Part shown: piece after piece, positions 57,264 through 64,000 of the stretch
Position numbering within the stretch: position 1 is the stretch's first letter
How the letters are laid out: the number at the start of each line of letters is the position of its first letter
Assembly: GCA_012656075.1 (NCBI GenBank)
Contig: JAAKBF010000137.1
Span: forward strand, 24,874-88,873
Origin: Phytophthora hibernalis
Taxonomy: Eukaryota; Oomycota; Peronosporomycetes; Peronosporales; Peronosporaceae
DNA: 64,000 nt
Direction: 5' to 3'
Program-made: the position numbers and the translations under genes
The notes under the pieces: model-generated
Databases searched by the model: none
The model's input: the letters and a program-made list of their open reading frames with translations, nothing else
Told to the model about the DNA's origin: nothing

Positions 57264-57560
57264 ATGTTCTTCTTCAATCCCCGCATTATTTCCAGTTCAG
57301 GTGGTAGTTATGGTGATAACGCTGATCTTAACGTCGCCGAGCTTAAAGCCATTATGAAGAATTTGATCATCCATGATCGACCCCAGAAGACTCAGTCAAC
57401 TGTGTGGGCTACTGACCTCAATAAGTCTATCAAGAAAGTAGATGCCTCAACTCAGACCAAATCATCGACGTTTTCCGGAGGAAAACACAAAATACTTGGG
57501 CTTACCAACCTAAAAGAAGACCATCCGTTAAGACCTTTAAGCTGTAAACTTCACACTTAG
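57264..57560 (+). CDS. small protein sharing the WATD/TQT module with the large virion protein
   Basis: 98 residues: MFFFNPRIISSSGGSYGDNA, a helix, then VWATDLNKSIKKVDASTQT, which parallels SWATDISNGITTVPKK and ATTQT in the preceding large protein. The C-terminal 25 residues look out of frame, so the true end may differ. Function unknown. Confidence 0.5.
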   Translation: MFFFNPRIISSSGGSYGDNADLNVAELKAIMKNLIIHDRPQKTQSTVWATDLNKSIKKVDASTQTKSSTFSGGKHKILGLTNLKEDHPLRPLSCKLHT

Positions 57561-57598
57561 GCGAGGCGCCAGCACCCCCACGCCTGGCGTGTCGCTAT

Positions 57599-57823
57599 CT
57601 AAGCAATACTATTTCGCACGAGTTTGTTTCTATATCCTCGATAAGTGCTGATTTTTGTCGCTGATACTAACCTCAAGTATGGCTGACTCCCCATCGTTTT
57701 TTTTGGTACACTATCGCCAAGAACAATAATTTTGTCGGCCTGTAGCATGGTCGATCCTACAATCTGGTGTGGTTCATCAGAAGTTAAATTTGTTTTGAGC
57801 TGTTTACTTGGCCCGCAGCCCAT
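57599..57823 (-). CDS. predicted N-myristoylated small protein
   Basis: Begins MGCGPSKQL: Gly2, Ser6 and Lys7 fit the N-myristoylation consensus M-G-x3-S-K, and Cys3 is a likely palmitoylation site. 74 residues as written, ATG 34 bp after the stop of the spike gene on the same strand. An A8 run (57706-57713 on the plus strand as T8) makes the last 30 residues uncertain. In other PRD1-adeno-lineage viruses, lipid-anchored small proteins act at membranes during entry or assembly; that role here is only inferred. Confidence 0.5.
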   Translation of the reverse strand: MGCGPSKQLKTNLTSDEPHQIVGSTMLQADKIIVLGDSVPKKTMGSQPYLRLVSATKISTYRGYRNKLVRNSIA

Positions 57824-57856
57824 GGTTATGTATCACCAAATATATTTCTTAGATAC

Positions 57857-59775
57857 TCAGCATTGTCCAGTAGATACACAAAGTTTCGTTTCCAACTCTT
57901 CGATGCGACTTAAGCAATCTCGCAGAGCAGCATGCAGCATTGGTATGACGCGCATATAATCAAGATTGATGAAGCAGCCATCGATATCTCCCTCTTCTTC
58001 AATTCTCATCGAAGAGGAGGCAGAACTGAAGCATGCAGCTGTATGATTCGATCAAATCCTGCGCGATATACCCAGTCTGTCGCTTACTACCGTCCTTGAG
58101 CTCGTATAGTTTTGGCTTGATCGATTTGACAAACTCAACTCCATCTTCATCGGGGATGTCAGCGATATTTGTCTTCACGCGGCGGTCAGATCCGACATAT
58201 ATACCTCGTGAGCCAACGCGGAGACCCTGCTCGACCCACGCTCCAATCGTATCCGTGATACTACCCGATGAGGCCTGATTTACGAGGTATGCACTGCTGA
58301 TGCCACTCGCTAATGGGCCAGCCATAGTAATAGCAACACCGCCGACTACGTGAAGCTTAGCCCCAGGGGCTAATGTTCCTATACCTACGCGATCATTTGC
58401 GGTGAGAACGAGTGTGTTAGAAGTACCATACGTATCAAAACTAATGTAATTTGAATCGCTTCCAGCTCCGGCGTAATTCCATTGGATGGTATAGCAATTC
58501 TTGGTCGAGAGACTTGTTCCAAAGCGGAGAGCACATGTACCGCCAGATCTCAACATATTCCATTGCATATCTCCGATCGTATCCGAGAATGATATTTTAC
58601 CGTCTGGCGCAATCCGCAGCGCTTCGAATTGAGTAGAACCAGCCGTGCCCCCGGTACCCTTCAGGCGAAAAATCAATCCAGTTTGACCGTTGAGCGTACT
58701 TACTGGCTTAAATGCTACTATCGCTGCTCCGGGAACCAGTCCTGAATTACTCGCAAACCACGGATCACCATGGGTATCGGCATGAAAAGCAATGCCACAG
58801 CACGCATTTGCTACACCTCCAGACGACGTTTGATTACGCAGTATCAAATTATAAGCATTCATATCGCTCGTGAGTGAAATAATGGTATTAGGAGTGTTTT
58901 CGCAACGGGTCATGGTGGAGCTGATTAATATCGATCCCTTCAGTGAAGTGATACCGACGCAAGATCCGTTAGCGTCGAGTACGAGAGCCCGAGAAGTCTG
59001 TGCAATGCCTATCGTATTGTATAGATCGAGGTAATTCAGTTCCGTAGGAGTAGCGGTGATGCTGGCAAGAGAGTTGATCTGAGCAGCAGTAGCTGTTATG
59101 GCGGTAGATCCGATCTGGAGTGTTCCCGCATTAATCGTGGTTGCTTGTAGGTAGTTGATGCCTGAGATCTGTCCAGTCGAGTTAAGCACCATCGCCTTTG
59201 AAGCTGTTCCGGAGCCTTGGATGATGCCAACATACATTGAATGATCAAAGTTAGTCCAGGCCGAGTTATACCAGAATTGGATATTGGGGGTGTACAAGCC
59301 GGTCCCAGCTGTATTGAGTGAGATTCGAGAGAGTGCCAACCGAAGTGATCTTTGACTGCGCCGCAGTCTGAATCTCGCCAGTGATTGATGTTGCTGTGAG
59401 GCTTGCAATCGTTCCGATCGTTCCGGACGATGAGAGAACCAAAGCTTTACCATTGGCGGCAGTACCAGGAGTTATTGACTGAACATAAGATGGAGCTGAC
59501 AACATCTCAGTTCCATTCACCGTCAAACTGTTGCAGCTAAGAGCTCCGATACCGGTAATATTACCACTACTACTAGGAACAAGCGCTACACCAGGTGTTG
59601 CTGTACCAGTTGTGATGCCAGTGAGGTATGTCAATCGATAATCATTTTTATCAAGGTAAAGAGTTTGAGCATAATCATAGGTTAGAAAACCGCTTGCATC
59701 CAACGTAAGATAAAACGCAGGGTTGTAGATTGTAGATGTAAATATTGGCTGAGGATATGAGAAACCAGAGCTCAT
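57857..59775 (-). CDS. trimeric spike/fiber protein with C-terminal peptidase S74 (endosialidase-type) chaperone, two frameshifts
   Basis: About 640 codons from ATG 59775 (MSSGFSYPQPIFTST). The shaft has four repeats of the kind KALVLSSSGTI..I.SL.AT (also SKAMVLNSTGQISGI, SRALVLDANGS), with ITATPTELNYLD, typical of phage and giant-virus fibers. A beta-rich head follows (GDPWFASNSGLVPG; GLIFRLKGTGG; RVGIGTLAPGAKLHV). The S74 domain begins near 58215: GSDRRVKTNIADIP contains the Ser and Lys of the self-cleavage dyad, then IKPKLYELKDGSKRQTGYIA, and the coiled-coil end RVIPMLHAALRDCLSRIEEL at about 57900. Frames change near 59370 and near 58020. It would fold as a trimer, then release its chaperone. 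Confidence 0.88.
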
Positions 59776-59782
59776 GATTGTT

Positions 59783-59788
59783 CTATAT
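59783..59788 (-). promoter_or_regulatory. ATATAG box before the spike gene
   Basis: On the minus strand ACATATAGAACAATC precedes the ATG at 59775. Confidence 0.55.
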
Positions 59789-59824
59789 GTTATCGAAGAT
59801 AACACGTGAAATCTCTGATTTCAT

Positions 59825-59830
59825 ATATAG
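59825..59830 (+). promoter_or_regulatory. ATATAG box before the packaging ATPase
   Basis: CATATATAGATC, 18 nt before ATG 59849. Only 73 bp separates the divergent spike and ATPase starts. Confidence 0.55.
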
Positions 59831-59848
59831 ATCCAACTATTTTCGATC

Positions 59849-60533
59849 ATGAGTACTATTCCCGATTTCGGCGCTTCGATCCCAAAGAAGTTTAAGTCCG
59901 CTTCTATGGGTGATATCCCTGCCTTGGACATCAAGGCACTTTTCAGAATGGTGGTCCTTGGACCCAGTTTTTCTGGTAAAAATAACCTATGTCTTTTCAT
60001 TCTCAAGTATTCTCCTCACGTGTTTGCTCATCTAACGATTATTGCTCGAAATCCTCATCAAGAGCTGTACGAGTACCTTCGCGACAAGTTGGATGAATTC
60101 ATTACTTTCGCTGATCCCGATACTCCACCAAGTGTTAATCAAGTGCGCCATACCCCAATCAGTTCTAACAAACCTGAGCTCATCATTATAGATGATTACA
60201 GCAACGATAAGCTACTTCAGAAGAATTTGTTCTCACATTACTTCACAAGAGGAAGACACTTCAAATTGAGTACCATATTTCTAAGTCACAGCTACTTTGC
60301 TACCGATAAAATGATTCGCTTGAATTCGGAGTACAATACTAAAGGCTAATTCAAAGCGAGATTTACAGATGGTTGTCAAGGACTTCAATATCAAAGATGT
60401 AGATGATCGTTCGATCGTCTATTACTACAACAAAGCTACTGAATGTAAGGGTCAAATGCTATTCATTGACTCGGTCAAGGGTCAGATTCGCTACAACTTT
60501 GATAGACCGATCAAAACCGAAGATTACGAGTAA
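59849..60533 (+). CDS. A32/FtsK-HerA-type genome packaging ATPase, one frameshift
   Basis: Packages DNA into the capsid. About 228 codons. Walker A GPSFSGKNN (59958-59984; the usual Ser/Thr after Lys is Asn here), Walker B PELIIIDDYSND (about 60174-60205), then a sensor-like FLSHSYF. The frame changes near 60345; here one base must be removed, or two added, so this is not the common homopolymer type. The C-terminus continues as DLQMVVKDFNIK to the TAA at 60531-60533. The unusual Asn in Walker A could weaken activity or be a sequence error. Confidence 0.85.
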
Positions 60534-60580
60534 TTCCTATTGATTAATTGGAAAAATCATTAGCAACATATACTATTACA

Positions 60581-61450
60581 ATGGCGAGCTTTCTGAAACT
60601 CGACAGTACTAATCTCGTTCAAGATGGATACAATTCGACTTGGAAGTATTCGTTTCCTGGATCGGCGGCTGACTTCCGCGATGTAGTCTGTGCCATCCAA
60701 TCGATCACTATGTACAATAGCGAATATAACATTGATTCCATGCAATTCCAGAACAATACATTCAAAGTCGAAGTTCCTACCGCATCTACTACTTCAATAA
60801 TAAGCATCAGTCTCCAAGACGGTATTTATTCTTATGATGATATTAACCGAAGTATCCAGACTACTCTCATCAATGCTGGAGCGTATTTGGTTGATGGGTC
60901 AGATAATAACATTTTCTACATCAAAGTAAGCGAGAATAGTGTGTATTACGCGTGTCAGGTTGATTCCTTCCCAACACCAACGAGTCTTCCAGCTGGATAT
61001 ACGAGACCTGCTACTGGTTTATACTCCAATGGAGGTTCTGGACTGCCGACTACTACTCGTGTTCCTCGACTAATCATCGATAATGCTGAATTTGGAAAGG
61101 TATTAGGCTTGACTGTTGGTACTTACCCATCTGCATCTGCCATAGTTGCAAGTGCGCAGCTATCGAACATCATTCCACAGATCCACCCCAGCAGTTCATA
61201 CATAGTTCGTTGTGATTTGATCAAGAATGAGTACGTTGCATCTGGTGATATTGTCAGTGCATTTGATCGAGGTGATGCTGAAATTGGTGAATTAATTTCA
61301 TACAAACCCAGTCAGTATGCCTGGATGAATTGTTTCAATGGATCGAGATCGACAATTACTGTCAGTATCTATAACCAAAACGATAAGAAGGTGATCTTCC
61401 GCGATACATCAGCATCGATCATGCTGTTGCTGAGACCAAAAATAGGTTGA
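60581..61450 (+). CDS. minor capsid (penton) protein, intact
   Basis: 289 residues from ATG 60581 (MASFLKLDSTN) to TGA 61450, no break. Beta-rich sequence with the usual minor-capsid start (short N-terminal strand, then Q-SITMYNSEYNI) fits the single-jelly-roll penton of Polintons. Its position between ATPase and major capsid is also typical. It would form the vertices of an icosahedral capsid. Confidence 0.78.
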   Translation: MASFLKLDSTNLVQDGYNSTWKYSFPGSAADFRDVVCAIQSITMYNSEYNIDSMQFQNNTFKVEVPTASTTSIISISLQDGIYSYDDINRSIQTTLINAGAYLVDGSDNNIFYIKVSENSVYYACQVDSFPTPTSLPAGYTRPATGLYSNGGSGLPTTTRVPRLIIDNAEFGKVLGLTVGTYPSASAIVASAQLSNIIPQIHPSSSYIVRCDLIKNEYVASGDIVSAFDRGDAEIGELISYKPSQYAWMNCFNGSRSTITVSIYNQNDKKVIFRDTSASIMLLLRPKIG

Positions 61451-61477
61451 CTAATGCTACTTTTTTTAATCAAAAGC

Positions 61478-62257
61478 TCATAATCTAAAACTTCCAGCTT
61501 GCATGGGCTTCTTCCTCATCGCACGAATTTTAGACATATGATCTTTAGCTTCTTGCGATCCCTTAGCGAATTTCTTACCTCTCGGTTTGGCAACACCAAC
61601 GCCATATCGACGGCGGACTTCACCCCGAATAGACGTAATCAAGCTTTCATGTTCAGGCTTCGTTGCCTTACTCAGTAGAAACTTCTCTTCAGCATCAACT
61701 GCATCAGTTAGAACTCCTTTTCGTTTAGCGTAAGAAGAGCACGTTTGATACCGTTCTTAACATCAGTCATAGTCAGACGTCCTCCTTCCTTATCAAGCCA
61801 ACTTTGTTGGCGACTCGACGGAGAATCCGTCTCACTATCAGAATCATAAACGCCGATACCAGTCATTGAACGGATTGCAGCTCTCGCTGGGATAGCACTC
61901 TGTGGAGCTCCGAGAGCGGCTGCAAGGGCTGGGACAGCAACGTCAGCAGCGAGATAGAAGACCTGACGATTTTGCAAATTTGAATGTTGATGTTAGAGCT
62001 GATTTTATCTTCTCCCAAATCGATCCGCCTTGTGCCCGCTTATATCCTTTCTTGATTTCATGTTTGGTGATGTCAAGACGCACACCGCGACCTGTCTTGC
62101 GAGCTTTGATAGCCTTCTCATAAGAAGCTGGATGAAGATGAATAACAGAGCCACTACCCTTGAGTTGGTTGGCAGTCAGACTTAGCTTACCAGTCTTGAG
62201 AGCTTTGGTCAGCTTGGGACCTGGAATATCGCTTGAAATAATTAGTTCGCGGTACAT
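61478..62257 (-). CDS. internal virion protein, pVI/pX-like, two frameshifts
   Basis: About 260 codons from ATG 62257 (MYRELIISSDIPGPKLTKAL). Features: basic GYKRAQGGSIWEKIKSAL, a membrane-active-looking hydrophobic helix DVAVPALAAALGAPQ, and a basic C-terminus KPRGKKFAKGSQEAKDHMSK followed by RAMRKKK. Frames switch near 61965 and 61715. The overall pattern (amphipathic or hydrophobic helix plus basic, DNA-binding tail, next to the protease) resembles adenovirus-type minor core or cement proteins and is usual in Polintons. Role inferred. Confidence 0.62.
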
Positions 62258-62262
62258 TATTG

Positions 62263-62268
62263 CTATAT
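62263..62268 (-). promoter_or_regulatory. ATATAG box before the pVI-like gene
   Basis: Palindromic CTATATAG, 5 nt from ATG 62257 on the minus strand. Confidence 0.55.
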
Positions 62269-62284
62269 AGCTTGAAACATTTTA

Positions 62285-62661
62285 TTAAAGAATAGTCAAA
62301 TTCAGATCTTTGAATCTATTGAGTAGATTCATCTTATTGTTTTGCTTGCAATATAACCAAAGCATACACCATATCCCACAGTAATCGTCATACGTACCTT
62401 GGAATTGCTTGGGATTGTATTTCCGATCCGTACTTTGTTGGGGCTGCCTCACCCATTGAATCGAAGAATTCACCATCATGAACAGCCTGCCAGTGTCCTA
62501 CATCAAGATTAGGTGGTCTAAGTAGAATCAGATAAGTACCTTTCTTTGAGAGTAGCTTTGTGATCGCTGGACTCAAATATATCATCCAGATACACATTCA
62601 GTCGCTCTGCGAGTTCAATGAGATCATGGTCGCTGGTAATGGGCTTAATGAGGTCAGACAT
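62285..62661 (-). CDS. adenain-type maturation cysteine protease (C5/C48 clan), two frameshifts
   Basis: About 125 codons from ATG 62661 (MSDLIKPITSDHDLIELA). Catalytic His in NLDVGHWQAV, an acidic/structural turn in EFFDSMG, glutamine in KQFQGTY and nucleophile Cys in DDYCGIWCMLWLY: the order His-Asp-Gln-Cys of adenovirus-type proteases. Frames shift near 62585 and 62425, neither of the simple homopolymer type, so this gene may be truly broken. The normal function is cleavage of capsid precursors. Confidence 0.85.
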
Positions 62662-62680
62662 AATAATTAATTTCCAGAAA

Positions 62681-62686
62681 CTATAT
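62681..62686 (-). promoter_or_regulatory. ATATAG box before the protease gene
   Basis: Minus-strand AATATAGTTT, 19 nt before ATG 62661, within the 47-bp divergent spacer to the capsid gene. Confidence 0.5.
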
Positions 62687-62694
62687 TAGAATCC

Positions 62695-62700
62695 ATATAG
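62695..62700 (+). promoter_or_regulatory. ATATAG box before the major capsid gene
   Basis: CCATATAGATTCAACG directly precedes ATG 62709. Confidence 0.6.
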
Positions 62701-62708
62701 ATTCAACG

Positions 62709-64000
62709 ATGAGTGAAACTCAACTATCCGACCAGTATTTGTACCAGAGCTCGTTGAAGAGCGACCCAGAGATCAAGGTATCCTCCAGCAAGCGTACGCC
62801 TTTCGTTATCGACCTGAATCAGGGTTCTTATCAAAATGGTGTTATCACGATCGATGCTACGGCTCAACTTAACGGTTCTGAAGGCTTTGCTTCGCTCCGT
62901 GATGCATACATCATGCTCCCATACAAGGTTTCGATGAAGAATGGTGGTACGGCTCAAACCCTACCCGCAAATTGCCTCTGTACTACCTTGAAGTGTGGCA
63001 ACTGGAATGTCATTGATAGCATGAGCATTGAGCTAAATGGCAAGACCATTGTCTCTATGGCTGACTACAAGCTGTTCTGGAACAATGTTCGTGCTCAGAC
63101 TGGATACAGCCCTCAGTATGCTGAAAAGCATGGAGCTGAGTCTTTCCTTTTCCCAGATGCTGCTCAATCAGTACTTTATAACGCTGGTGTAGCTACAGTT
63201 GGTGATGCATACTCTAACAACACCGTATTCACGAGCTCGCTCGGAGTACAGGCTCAAGGTGGAGCCACTATTCCTAACGATGGATTCGTTAAGCGTCTCC
63301 TGTCGAACCCTCCTACGTCAGGTACTGATTTCTCTGCCAGTTGGCCTTCGGTTGGTGGAGCTTCTGCTTCTACTACCATTTCCAATCAAACCGCACGTGG
63401 TGCCTTCGTTGCTGGTGTAGCTACTGCTAATGGAATTATGGGAACGTGGAACTACATGCTAAAAATCAAGCTAACGGACTTGCATCCGATCTTCCGCGAG
63501 CTTGACCTCATGGCTAATCCTCAGATTCGTCTCCGCTTCCGTGTGAATCAGGGTACTTCTGTCGTTGCCGTTGATGCTTCTAAGAATATGTCGCTAACTT
63601 CTACTACCCTCGCCTCTGGTAATACTTGCCCGATCATGATCGCAAGTGCTGCTACTGGTAATCCTATGGCAGGTATTCTTGCTACTTCTGCTGGCTTCAG
63701 TGTTTCGTGGGGTGCGGTAGTTAATGCCCTTGAACCCAATATTGATGGTACCTACATGCCTTTCACTACGGCACGCCTCTATGTACCGTTTATACATCTC
63801 GAGAACCCTCAGGCTATCATTTCCAAGCCTGTCAAGAAGGTTCGCTACAACGACTGTTATGCTCAGTGGTTCTACCAGCGAGCCGGCATCGGTAAGCAAT
63901 CGACTCAGTTCAACGCTTCTTTTGACCTCCAACTGTCGGCAAGCGTTAAGAATACCAAATACGTAGTTGTACTTCCATTCGCTGAGCAGACAAGTAGTTT
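62709..64000 (+). CDS. major capsid protein, double jelly roll; runs off the window
   Basis: Open from ATG 62709 (MSETQLSDQYLYQSS) for 430 codons without a stop to the end of the window. Beta-rich; begins with a short N-terminal arm then RTPFVIDLNQGSYQNGVITI. Later landmarks are GTWNYMLKIKLTDLHPIFRE, ARLYVPFIHLENPQA and KKVRYNDCYAQWFY, the last being a familiar Polinton/adintovirus-type capsid segment. Forms the pseudo-hexagonal trimers of the virion. No frame break in 1.3 kb, which contrasts with neighbouring genes. The C-terminal part and the right end of the element are missing. Confidence 0.88.
   Translation, partial: MSETQLSDQYLYQSSLKSDPEIKVSSSKRTPFVIDLNQGSYQNGVITIDATAQLNGSEGFASLRDAYIMLPYKVSMKNGGTAQTLPANCLCTTLKCGNWNVIDSMSIELNGKTIVSMADYKLFWNNVRAQTGYSPQYAEKHGAESFLFPDAAQSVLYNAGVATVGDAYSNNTVFTSSLGVQAQGGATIPNDGFVKRLLSNPPTSGTDFSASWPSVGGASASTTISNQTARGAFVAGVATANGIMGTWNYMLKIKLTDLHPIFRELDLMANPQIRLRFRVNQGTSVVAVDASKNMSLTSTTLASGNTCPIMIASAATGNPMAGILATSAGFSVSWGAVVNALEPNIDGTYMPFTTARLYVPFIHLENPQAIISKPVKKVRYNDCYAQWFYQRAGIGKQSTQFNASFDLQLSASVKNTKYVVVLPFAEQTSS

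Larger units (their letters stand above)
47894..64000 (+). mobile_element. Maverick/Polinton virus-like DNA transposon, right end outside window
   Basis: More than 16.1 kb with all Polinton hallmarks: protein-primed PolB, rve integrase, packaging ATPase, adenain-type protease, penton and major capsid, plus accessory virion genes. The left edge is set where the FYVE-START gene stops matching its paralogs; the next bases are AG (AGTAGTAATACTTAGAAC), and Polinton ends typically start with AG. The expected 6-bp target duplication would be GTTGCC (47888-47893). Sequence is more AT-rich than the flanks, genes are tightly packed, and host palindromes of the TACATGTA type are absent. Several genes carry frame breaks; penton and major capsid are open. 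Confidence 0.93.

Noticed and set aside
57857..59775. Bacteriophage contamination, because of the S74 tailspike-like protein
   Set aside because: It sits between Polinton hallmark genes and shares the ATATAG box; the left junction is inside an oomycete gene and no bacterial genes are present.
1..64000. CRISPR arrays, tRNA or rRNA genes
   Set aside because: No spaced direct-repeat array and no cloverleaf or rRNA sequence noticed; the DNA is eukaryotic nuclear.

Overview
The window is nuclear DNA of a plant-pathogenic oomycete, most likely Phytophthora or a close relative in the Peronosporales. The evidence is an elicitin-like secreted protein, a Crinkler effector gene with LFLAK and HVLVVVP motifs, a BT1-type folate-biopterin transporter, short (58-66 nt) GT-AG introns, and eight FYVE-type zinc finger genes fused to START-like or GAF domains.

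Layout. 1-5.7 kb: 3' part of a BT1 transporter, an organellar PPR protein and a polytopic membrane protein. 6.9-18.7 kb: three paralogous FYVE-GAF genes, interrupted by a palindrome-rich stretch and a complete 1,965-bp hAT transposon with a perfect 8-bp target duplication. 19.7-27.1 kb: housekeeping genes (CocE/NonD-type hydrolase, TAF10, an ER-targeted group XII-like phospholipase A2, and a MATE transporter with a possibly recent intron). 28.1-31.1 kb: two FYVE-START genes. 31-37.6 kb: transposon territory (hAT remnant, MULE transposase next to a Ulp1-type peptidase, and a Tc1/mariner element nested in another inverted-repeat element). 37.7-42.8 kb: elicitin-like gene and the Crinkler gene. 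43.5-47.9 kb: three more FYVE-START genes, the last cut off at about 47,893.

47.9 kb to the end: a virus-like Maverick/Polinton that appears to have inserted into the fifth FYVE-START gene. All six hallmark genes are present: protein-primed DNA polymerase B (with an embedded HNH domain), retroviral-type integrase with chromodomain, A32/FtsK-like packaging ATPase, adenain-type protease, minor capsid (penton) and double-jelly-roll major capsid. It also carries a long spike protein ending in a peptidase S74 (endosialidase-type) chaperone domain, a predicted N-myristoylated small protein, a large virion protein and an internal-virion-protein-like gene. Most of its genes have an ATATAG box just upstream of the ATG. 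The right end is outside the window.

Two window-wide patterns stand out. First, almost every gene carries one or more frameshifts, and most host ones are repaired by adding a single base to an existing short homopolymer run, which points to sequencing or consensus error rather than gene death. Second, the palindromes TACATGTA and CTACWGTAG recur in host intergenic DNA far above chance and were not seen in the Polinton. Frame breaks are described, and no joined sequences are given.
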